Source: Onchidella celtica
Taxonomy: Eukaryota; Mollusca; Gastropoda; Systellommatophora; Onchidiidae
DNA: 64,000 bases
Assembly: GCA_963931925.1 (NCBI GenBank)
Contig: OZ007576.1
Coordinates: 16,624,802 to 16,688,801 of the forward strand
Direction of reading: 5' to 3'
Shown here one piece after another: positions 13,802-25,800 of this stretch. The notes beneath the pieces were generated by a model. That model saw only the letters and a list, made by a program, of their open reading frames with translations. It was not told the origin of the DNA and made no database searches. Position 1 is the stretch's first letter. Every line of letters starts with the position of its first letter. The position numbers were made by a program, and so were the translations under genes.

Positions 13802-16800
13802 AAGTAGTAATCTACAGTCCCGCTTCAGACCTCATGCGCACCAGAACACTATGCACCAAACTGAACGCTTGACACGGTTACTTTTTATGTCATGGACGGT
13901 ACTATAATATTACGAAACAAACATGCAAAAATACAGATGTTACTTAGCAATAAACATTGTCATTTTAAAAAAAATACATGCTTGAAGTAAACGACTTTTA
14001 ATCATAGCCATCATCTTCCTTATAACAATTGCCACCTTCCTGCCAAATTTAAGGCCTGAAGAGTGTATAGTTTAGTCAGTTAGTCATGCCAAAGGTTGCA
14101 AGTTACTGAAATAAATCCTATTGTGCAGATAAATTCCAAATGATTTAAAATGTCAATACGTGGCTATGTGAGCACATAGATCTCAATACAAGATAAGATA
14201 AGATAAGATAAATTTTATTCGTCCTTGTACAAGGAAATTTGTTTTGATCATTGAATACATAACAATACAGTTACAGAAGCAGAAAGTATGATACATAGCG
14301 CGCACACACACATATATACACACACACTGATAAATTAACTAAATTAACAAAATTAACAGTGCACACAATATGCTTCCCTAACTAAAACACATTGACCTGA
14401 CACGCAGGACATAATTCAACTGTGCACAGATTACGATCAAGATGACGACATTATTGTAACATCCTAGTTGATGATGGAATAAACGATTTAAAGTAGCGCT
14501 CAGTTTTAGTTTTCTTTGACAACAGCCTTAAACTTCTTACAGATCTTATATATTCCTTGTTCAGGGGATGTTGGGGGTCATTTATAATAATATTAGCTTT
14601 TTTAATACAAGCACCAGTGTACAGCTCATCAAAATATGACTAGGTAGTTACAACCCAAACCCACCTAAATCATCGATACACAAATTGTCCCCTTAGAATG
14701 ACAAGGTTCTAACTCCCTTCCCACAACTTTTGTGGGTTGAAATTTCATGTGATTATAGCTTTTAGTGCACAGAGTTTTTTTCGTTTTAGTAATGCCTACA
14801 AATTACACACCGAATCTGCTTGATACTTTCACACACAAAAGAGATGGCCCTAAGAAGTAGTGTGTAACGCAGTTCAGCCAAAAAGTGGAGATAGAACCGT
14901 GTCATTCTAAGGGCACGCAGTGTCTGAGATGGACAGCCATTGGTAACAGTCTGCTTTTGAAATTGATGAACACAACTTGGAGGGTTATGGTAAAAGTTCA
15001 TTGTTCTTGTGTTATTGTGAAAGTTCATTGTTCTTGTGTTATTGAACTAGTTGTTCTTTCAAGTTCTGGATGTTCCTTTCAAGATTATGTTAAAAAAAAC
15101 AACAACAAAAGAATTGAGACTGTCGGGTAAAGGTAGACCACAGGAGATGTCCAGTGGGAGAAAACTCTAACTCAAGCATATGTTTTGGCCCTTGAATTCC
15201 TTACATTGTTTGGCACCAGGCCACACTGAGGTCCTGAATCTGGCTGTTCTCTCACATTTTATTTATTACTAACTAACCCTTGCATTAGAATCTTGCAAAC
15301 TCTTTGAACCCTAGAAGATGGAACGTTTTTCCCCCCAAAAAACAACAGGAAATGCTAAGAATGTCATGCTATGAAACGGTGTGGAAAGGCTGTGGTTCAA
15401 AATGTCATAATTGAGCACAATAGGATTATATGCCCACAGTTGAATTCACCCATCACAAGCTACATTATTTTAAGGGATTTAGGTGACAACCTGCATGTTT
15501 CTAGGTTTTGAGTCTGTCTTTGGAGTTCCCAGCGTAATTTGCAGCTTATTTGTAAAGCTGTACAATAAAATAAGGAAGATTGAGAAATTATGCATTTCTT
15601 ATAACACAATAATGTCATCAGAACATGCCAACAGGTGTCCTGTGCAGGTGATGATGTGGATTGATAACTATTGGGAATAGTGTGAGCCATGACCACTACA
15701 ATGTATAACTTTTATAGCCCTCACAGTCTGTCCTTTGATGGAATAAATTACACTGTAATTGCGGGCATAAGAGATTTCAGGCTGTGAAACATTTTGTTAC
15801 TCCATTGTTGTAAAGTCATAAAGCAGTGACTGTTCTTAGCGAGCCAAATTGTTTGTTCAGACCGCAAATTCAGAACCAGGGGAGAGCACCAGTGAATGTA
15901 GTATGTACTCCCTTGGTTAAACTCCCTTGATATTGCATTCATGAAGTTATGGAACGTAAGTCGTTCTGTTTAAGCAGAATCTCAGCAAACGTTCACAGTG
16001 AACGAAAGCTGACCTTTCTCTCATGGCAAATTCACATAAAGGCTATAAAGTTTACCATACATTATACATAGGCAACCAACGGCCAGCCAAGCAAATTTGC
16101 CCAGCCGCCGAGGTCGAATAATACAACACACAGGCACCCCCACCTCAAATTTAACAAGAATATCAATAGTGTTTCTTTAAAGATTAACGTCCAAGTAAAT
16201 AATAACAAGTCACAAATACCAGAATGATTGAGTCGGGATAGAAACGGGACGAGGGAAGAATGTGCGACAGGGCCGGACAAACCCGACAGTTATGGAACCA
16301 GCTGGCCACTGGGACAGTTGGTAGGAAAACTCTCAAATGGATTATGCAGCGGGGAGGTGGGCACTTATGGGGATGCCCGGTGTGCTAGGATTCTGATTCC
16401 TGTCATCCATCAATCAATCGATATAAACAAATAATATTACTGGTAGAAACCTACATGACAGTGAAACTGAAGAAACACAAGAAAGACCCAAGTGTGATCG
16501 AATTTGATAGCTGATGCTTTATTCTGAATCATCGGTACATGTACATGTATTACAAATCGTAGGAATGAACACAAAATTAAGAGCTTGCTGACGCACTTAA
16601 CCTACGTTAGATCACACGCCTATCACACAATGCGTTACAAATATCTCTAAAGCTGGATTTTCATGTGTACGGAAACGGCAATGAAAATGTCAAAAACCCT
16701 TGAAGAAGTGAAATAAAAACGTAAAAACAGGATGAACATAAAATCAATTCATCATGCTCCCACTCACACACATTAACAAGCTCTTGATCTACTCTCATCC

Positions 16801-19800
16801 TCAAACCTCTGAGGCCAAAAAGGGACATCATTCAGTTTCAATGAAAACATTCCTAAACAATTCAGTGTTGATCTTATCCTTAAATGGGGCGGTGTTTTCA
16901 CTTTTCAGTACATATGGAAACAATCTTTCTTTTTACTTCTTGATAGATTTTTGACATTACCGTTTCCGTACACATGAAAACACTGCTTAAAAAACACTGT
17001 TTAGTATAGCTTACACCCGGTGTACGGTCTAAATCAGCGGTTGAATAATCAGTTTGATTTCCCGATCCGTGCAACATAGTGAATTTTAGTGTCTGCATTT
17101 CTTTTTTCTTTAAGTGAAATTTCAGGGAAAACATTTACTTTAACTTGTAGTGAAACGCTGTGGTAGCAGTAGGCCAGTGTGAAAAATCATAATTTACATT
17201 TCTGAAAGAATGGACACATCATAAATGAAAGGGCACAGTCATAATAGATGTACACATCTGGCAGCAAACATATGCATGGAGAAACGTAACATAACCATGA
17301 GTTAACTCTCTGTAGGCCGGCGGACAGTTCAGATTATCAGATTCTAGCGCGCCACATTTGCCTTCTTATTTTCATCAGCTCAGAGAGCATTCGTTCTATT
17401 AGGCCTCAGTCATAAAGAACAAGCTTTCTATTACGTTTCTGATACAAAGGACATTCATCCCGTTAGGTCTATGATACGAAGAACATTCATTCTGTTAGAG
17501 TAGACACACAGAACAATCATATGATCATGACCCTCAAAGAAAAAATATTCGTTCTCTTAGGTCTCATGGCACAAAGAACACACATTCTCTTAGGTCACTT
17601 TGCACAAAGAATATTCGTTCTCTTAGGTATCTGATACAAAGAAGATTCATTCTCTTAGATCTCTTGGCACAAAGAACATTCATTCTCTTAGATCTCTGTT
17701 ACAAAGAATATTCAGTCTCTTAGGTCTCTTGGCACAAAGAACATTCATTCTCTTAGATCTCTGATACAAAGAATATTCAGTCTCTTAGATCTCTTGGCAC
17801 AAAGAAGACGCATTCTTTTAGGCCTCTTCACACAGAGAACATTCATTCTCTTAGGTCTCTTGACACGAAGAACATTCATTCTGTTAAGTCTCCGACACAA
17901 GATAACTTTATTCTCTCTTTAGCCTCTAACAGACTCCATAATTTGTCAGGGAATTCAGAAAGCATCCCAAATGAGAATAAAGGTAAAAATTGAGGGCACT
18001 TCTCCAACACCGCGAGCAATAATTGGAAAAAGTCAATACTACATTTCATGTGATTATAATTGGCATGTAATGTCATTTCACAAACATGCCGGCATTCCAC
18101 AGTTTGAAAACATTTGGAAAAAGCGCAAAAGTTTCCATACATTTGTTCTTTCTGCATCAACTTGTGTCAGGAAGAAGTCACAGTCACACTGTATTCCATT
18201 GAGTTCAACGGGGATCAGATTCTCTGAGTGTTATTGAGTTATTGTATGACAAGAATCCACTCCTTTGTTGAAATTAGGCTTCGAGATACAAGTCATAAGT
18301 CTTTTATGCCTGCAAGAATAGATGTCTCTGTGGTGATTCTGGAGGTGCCAATTTAGCTTTGACGTTGTACTGAAATATTAAAGGATACATGTTGATTTAG
18401 TCGTTTGCCACGGCAGGCCAGTCAGTAAGGGCTGCTTTGTAGTAGCCAAAGAATCGTCTACATCGTTGAGATATATTGTGTAATAAAACTATGCTTTGGA
18501 TTGGATCAGATAGTTAATGTACAGTAAACATTTCTACTTCCTCAGTGTGGAGAAAAGTCTTGACAATTGCGTTGGGCATGCAGTGTTTAATTTCTGCAGT
18601 GGCGATACAATACATTTGATGATAATGATGTTGAATATGAAGAGGAACTGGAAATACGATTGAAGAATGGACATTGGGAACAATATCATGAACAGTCGGA
18701 TGCACTGTATTCACAGCACGCCATGTGAACATATGGTGTGTGAATACACAAGCAGTTTGTTCTGTCGTTGGTGTCCGACAATACCCGTATGAGTAGATTG
18801 TGCCTAATCTTTATAGGGGATAACAAACAAGTGTTAACAATTCAACAGCAGCTTACCAACCCTCATGAAACCTTATTTCACATACTATCTGGTGTCTGAT
18901 GGCTCCAGTCCACGATATATACGGCACAGACGTAGTGAATGTCTCCGTATAATTGAAGCAAGAACTGCAAGTTATACCGTTATTTTGGATTGGCGATTGT
19001 TTTAAGACGCTGATTAGTAAATAGTAAAAAAAACAAAAAACGTTATTGTTCCTAGTTGTCAGTATTATTTCATCTGGATTCTGTGCTGTTTCAATGTAAC
19101 TATTCTTGTGATGAGAATTTAATCGGTTGGGGTGTGGGGGGCGGGGTAATGGGTTTTTCAGAAGGCGGCGTGCCACTTCTATATGTGTCTGGTGTCTTAA
19201 GACGGAACTGGTCCAAATCTTCTTCTTCCTCCTCATTGGAAGAGTCTAGAGATATTCAAGTGTCGTCACGAGAAAAATGTTCATATGGATTTTCTTCCTG
19301 TAGTCCTGCTAGACCAGCATTTGGGCGCATTTTTTCCCATTTGAATTTGTGTATTGGCGGCAAGGGCATGGGCGTGCCCACTTTACCGCACTTGGTGGGC
19401 GATTCTCGAGGATTGGCGGTGAAAGTAGGGGGACTGTGTAGCACGGGCTCTGACGTTTGTAGATCTGAATCATTGTAATAGTTTGAGAAAAAATGTGCGT
19501 CGTTTTCAAGAGGATGCCTGGGGAAATCCAGTTGGTTTGTAGTCTCTAGATTCGATCTTTGGCGCCTTAGGAAAAGTTCTCCTGGAAGTCTGTGCCCAAT
19601 GGAGGGAAGGGCTAAGAATTTTTTCTGAGATACTGGCCTGTCTTCCGGTAAGAGTCCTTCAAGGGGCTCAACAAGTTCCTTTGGTTTGACGGGGAAAGTT
19701 GTGGAGGGGCGAGACATTAATATGCTCATCTCGCGTTCAATGTCTGCCATGTAGTCCAGCTGGTTTCCTGGCTTCTGACTAGCCAGGCTGGTGGTGGGCC

Positions 19801-22800
19801 GGGGTGCCACGTACGGAGTGGACGTGTCTTCATACACAGTCCAGCTCTGCATCTTCTCTCGGAAATTGGATTTGTCTGGCTGACCCGAAAGAACTGAGGC
19901 ATCTCGCATCAAGAGAGAGTTTGTGTCTCTGGTATTGGGTCTTTCGGCACTAAAGTCTGTATCCACACTAATCTCTGACCGCCGATACGTGTCCACGCTG
20001 TTACGCCGCCCCTTACCACCACCGCTGCTACCACCTCCCACTCCACCCCCAACACGGCCGCCACCGCTGTCCGGCCACTTCTTCTGCACCATCCTGCCAC
20101 TGCTTCCAGCTGACCTCTTGGTAAAGTCGAAACTATGAGTCAGGGATAACGAGCTCACAACGGAGCCCGAATCCATGGGCGTGTCGTTCAGAGGACCGTC
20201 CAATAAGCTGTCGTGTTTGCCGATGGTTGTATCTGAGATTTCTTCAGTGCTTCTGTAGGGGACAGACGTTCAGTAGATTATTACAAATTGTACATATATC
20301 TGATCTCCTGGGCTATCTGTCTGTGTCTATTCCAGCAGTATATTTGCTGCCTGGTATCCACTAGTGACTCAAAGTTACTGTCAAGTCTAAAGTACCTTGG
20401 TCTTGGCAGGTTTTCACAAACTCTGGATCTGTAATAGAAAAACACTCAGAATAGTGAGTGAAAGCAGATTTTTGAGGAGGAAATGAAGTAAGAATAAGCA
20501 TTACGTACGTTTTCTCATTTTTTTTTCATTTCAGACAAAAGAGAATTGTCACTCTTTCCCCCTCTTTTCTCTGGCCCACTCCTCGACCAACGGTGGGCTA
20601 TTATGGTCCCCAAACACCTCCCTCTTCCCACCCAGCTCTTGCCCCCACCCTATTGTCTTGTTTCGGCTAAAGACTAAAGTCGATTCATAATTATAGTGTT
20701 GGGTGTCCTTGTGTCCAAGTAGTCCATACTGTGTCAGAAAAAGTTTGTTTTACCTGAAACATCTATCAACAGGTTTCAGTAGCAATGATCGAACCAAAGA
20801 CATCACCAGAATATTTCCCCTTATTGACATAGTTTATTCTTGAACTACAAGGATAACAATATTATTTTTTTTATGTCTTCTCGTCCTCGTCCTGCTCTCA
20901 GCTATGACATGTCTTTCGCAAGAGTTGAGCACCTTTATACATGTGCGATGCTGGACATATCATATGCCTGTAAGCACCGCATGAGTACTACACGGGCTTC
21001 TTGGAGAATGGACCGGGAAGCTGAAAAACTTGAACCATCTCCTTGCGCCCTGACAAACGGCACGAACTTTTGTCTGTGACTTTTGAGCTAATCAGAAATG
21101 CATGCTTTTAATCAAAAGAACAAATGCTGCACAAAAATGGTGTAAGATACGAATCTAACTGACAATATTTACCACATCACTTGTCCAAAGTATAACTTTT
21201 TATGAAACAAGATTTAGTATTATATTTCCCGGTTGAAAATCGGTTGGTTTGGTAGTAAATACACATATAGATGATCTGACGAAATTGGGCTCAGGTGAAT
21301 CCTGAGAAAACCGTACCCAAAAGGAGGAAACATTTTCTATGGAAATTGAGATTTGCTTGTAGTATGAAAGATGAGCCAATTCTGCTTTGTTTATTTGATT
21401 TTTTAAAGAGGTATAAAAATTTCACATTGAGCCCGGTTTTGTCAGATCCACAGACAAATAGTAGATTTATCCCCGGAGATGGTAGAGATATGTTTTTTCC
21501 TTTTTTTTTTTTCACCTGCAGAAATAATTGTTATTCAGTACCTACTGACTCAAAGTCACCACCTCCTTCCCAGCCCGAAGGTAACTGACTCGGAACATGC
21601 AATATTATGTCGTAGTTTCTCCGTGTTGTGCATTTGTTGGAATGTTTTAACTGGAACATTTTGTATGCTTTAAGAAGAAATTAGTTTTTGCAATCGAAGC
21701 TACCAACAAAGTTTTCACGATATTTTACGCAGCAGAAAATACGTTTAGGCCCAATCAGGTATGATTAGTCCGTGACTGAAGTCTCCTTTCGAAAACATCT
21801 CCCCAAGATGTGTACAAATTGAAACTGCTCGTCCGTGCGTGAATTACAATGTGTCGCTAGAACGCAACTTATCTTTTTCGTCTTTTTGGAACCCGTCCGC
21901 TTCACGCAAATTTCCGATGCTGCCGACTATCGCATTACCAGCTGTCTGAGTATGCTTATCAGTGCAACCCTGTTTCGTCAAGTTGCCTCAAACTCCGTTG
22001 TTTAATTGGATTGCCCGGGAAATGCCAATTTAGAATGCCACAGTAACTTTTAGAAAAGGCAGTGTATTCCTCGAGAAGTTTCATTGAGTTCTCGAGTATT
22101 TTTTCATTACTTCACATTCATCACAAATTTATGCAATAGTCCATATTATTGTTCCACAAACCAGAACAAATGCCAAACTTCATCTCATACAATTGATTTT
22201 TAACTTTCGTTAACACTGCACAACTGTTCACTCACAATCCATTTTCTGCTCTTTGTGTTGAAGTCTGAAGTGATCCAGTTAGGTAAAAATTCTAGCCTTG
22301 TACAAACTGGCCATATCCGAAGGAACAGTTGAGTTAAAGCCAAAGTCCTTCATACACAACTGAAGATGACAATTAAAAACTAGTCCTATTCATTTGTAAT
22401 CTGTCCTTCCACTCTGGTGATGTGGGAAATGCTGATGACGTCAATCGCTCTGAGAATGAGTTAGAGAATTGCCTAACCAGGGAAAAACCATTCAGACCTG
22501 TCACTATTTGTTCGGTATTTGTGACTGCAACCAGTCGTGCCTTGTGCCAAACTTCGGCCAAGTACTAATCCCCGAGTAAGCTTCCTATTTTTGACAGCTT
22601 TTCACATGTGGTCATTCTGTGAGAGGAAAAATGATCCGAGACAGCAGTTTTCTTACCCGAGCGTTACCTATTTCTACCTTAATAAGTATGACCCGCTTTC
22701 TTGAAATTAAGACGAAGAGCCAATTATTGATCGTAATTATTTGTGGTGCAAAAATTCACGCCATGCACCAAAACACTACGCAGTACTTCTACATACAACA

Positions 22801-25800
22801 ACCGCTCTGTTGGCGCCAATATGTCCTTGTGGGAGAGAGAAATGACGCACATGGCAGACAGAATCTTTTTGTCATACAACACTTAGTGAACCATAACAAT
22901 TACCATATTATCAACCTGATCCGATTTCAAAGAGTACAATCAGTCACTTTTGCCATTCAACTATAATTTGATTGGAAGACTTTTATAGTTTTAACATATT
23001 AATTTACAAAATTAATCAAGGTCTATACTGAAAAAAAAAAAAAAAAACGTTTTGAGAACTTGAACAAGTAAAACAGTTTTGTACCAAAACTTGCCCTGTT
23101 ATGTTTTTATATGAGAAATTTTCATTGATCAAGCTCTGAGAGGCAAGCTACAGTTAGATATCCATAAAACTATTGGAGGCGCAAAGTGGATGTTATCGTG
23201 CTGACGTGTCGTAAAAACCAAAGACCAGCTCAAAACTCAAACGCCATCCAGCCTTTCATACTGGTATCTTATCCAGTGATGAAGCAATAGCGAGTTTACA
23301 GGGTGATGAAAAAAGAATTGAACACTTTCAGAAATGTATGACTCAGTGAACACATATATATATACGTGAACATGTACAACTAGTATATTTTTGTATTTTG
23401 TATACTTCTTTAATCCATTGGGGAAATTTGCCTTAGTGTATTGCACAAAGCCAGGGATATGCAGTACAACTTCCAAGCTTTGTTCAAGGTTCCTACAAGC
23501 AAACCTCCTTAACTCTGTGAAAACTTCTGGAATTTAACCCTGCAGAAAAATATCTCCTTGAAAAATCCTCTTAGATTTTAAAGTTTCCTTGAAATATAGC
23601 CACAAGGGGACCCTTCCTTTAATAACAAACACTGGAAAAAAAAACAAACTGTAGGCCGTAGAAATGGGTCATGTTTTATCTTTCAGCCTCCTGTAAAACT
23701 TAACTGAATTTCGAAAAAATCTCCTTGAAAATGGGCATAGCTTGTGGGCAGAGGCATAGCTTGTGGGCAGGGATCCATTGGTTACTGAAGAATACATTTT
23801 AAAGAAAATGTTCACTTATTCTTTAATCACCAGTGTAAACTGAAAGTTGAAAGGGCATAGTAATAAAATCTTACATGATGGAATATCGTTTAAAAAAACA
23901 GTTAAAAAAAAAAAGTTAAATGATTCTAGTCAACAATTTCCTGGTCAGGAATATGTGTTGAGTAACAACATACAAATATAGGTATTGGAAAGAGGTGGGG
24001 CCAGCAGCCATAGGCCTCCGGTCCTGAGAAACAAAGGATTTCTTTGGAATGGAGAGAGAGAAATAATGTTGTTCTGTGGTGCGCAGAGGTGTTGAACGGA
24101 GTCAACCCAAGAAGGACTTCGGGTAATAAACAGAAATAAACGACTCTCGAGATTTACACTGAGCTGGACGGTTTTGAGTTGGTTGTGTATCTGCCTGTTG
24201 TGTCGGTCAAGTGCTATAGTGGTGACCCCGACGTGATCTTTAGATCTAGACAGAATATTCCTATTCTTAATCTTTCAACGACGATTCGTCCACGATGTCA
24301 ATAGAAACAGTAGTACTTAAATTACCAACGTTTTGGACCACTTGTCCTTCAGCGTGGTTCGCTCAAACTGAGGCTCAGTTCGTGCTGCGTGGAATCACAA
24401 CAGACGAAACGAAGTACTACTCTGTAGTAGCAGCACTCGACGCTAACACAGCTTCAAGATCTTTATCAATCATATCCTCACCTCCTCCAACCTGTAAGTA
24501 CGACACACTTAAATCGTTCCTTACGGATGCTTACGGGTTATCAGAAGCAGAGAAAGCAGACACTTTGCTAAACATTAAAGTACTAGGTGACAGCAAACCG
24601 TCAGAAATAATGGACAGAATGCTAGCTCTTTTGGGAGACCACAAGCCATGCTTCCTTTTCCGCCACCTGTTTCTCAGACTGTTACCTGAATCTATTCGTG
24701 CTCCACTTGCTAATTCCCCCAATAGCACTGACTACCGAGCACTGGCGAAAGAGGCTGATAACCTATTTAACTCTCTGACAACAAACGCGACAATCTGCAC
24801 TGCGGTTCAACCACCTAAACCAACACCAACCGTAGCACATGATGCAGGTTTGTCTGAGATTGACACGATTTGTTGGTTTCATCGAAAGTTTGGTTCAAAT
24901 GCCAGGCGATGTTCCAGCCCATGTAAATATTTCAGCAACCTCAAGACTAAAAAGAACCAGGGAAACGGGAGAGCGGGCCAGCGGTAGAAACTTTACTTGC
25001 TGGTCCGCCATGTTCGCCCACTACACCATGTACTAAACAAAACCTAGAGACAAAGGTAACTCAACTATTTGTGACGGACGCACAGTCTAAAAGACGCTTC
25101 TTGGTGGATACAGGCGCACAAGTCTCTGTAATACCGGCAACATGGGCAGAAAGAACGTCAGGTGCTACAAGAACACCTTTGCAAGCCGCCAACGGAACCT
25201 CCATAGCGACCTATGGTTCACGAATCTTACCTTTGCATTTTGGCAACCGGATTTTCAAAGCACGTCTTATATCAGCTAATGTCAAACGACCTCTCTTAGG
25301 GGCTGATTTTCTCCGTCAGCACAACCTGTTGGTCGACATTCGAGGACGCCGCTTGATAGAAGCAGAATCTTTTGCTCACATTCACTGCACTGTCAGTTCA
25401 GTTTTAGATAACTCTGATCTTGCTCTCATAGAACCCACGAGCAATAAGTTCCGTAAAATTCTCAGTGACTATCCGGAACTGTTACAGCCAACCTTCTCCA
25501 CTGCTGAAGTCAAGCACGGGGTGAAACATTTTATCCCAACTAAAGACAGGCCAGTCTTCGCTCGTGCACGTCGTCTAGCACCAGACAAGCTGGCCTCTGC
25601 AAAGAAGGAATTTTTGGAAATGGAAAAGATGGGTATTGTACAGAAATCCAACAGCCCCTGGGCATCCCCACTACACATGGTACCTAAAAGTAACGGAGAC
25701 TCACGTCCTTGCGGCGACTACCGCAGACTGAATGATGCCACAGTTCCTGATCGCTATCCGATACCCCATATTCAAGACTTTTCGGCTCGCCTGGCTGGAA

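Noticed and set aside
17390-17890. CRISPR-like array
   Set aside because: Units are contiguous degenerate repeats without unique spacers, in an animal intron.
19056-19478. 140-residue + strand open frame
   Set aside because: Antisense to the terminal exon of the nested gene, with no family marks of its own.
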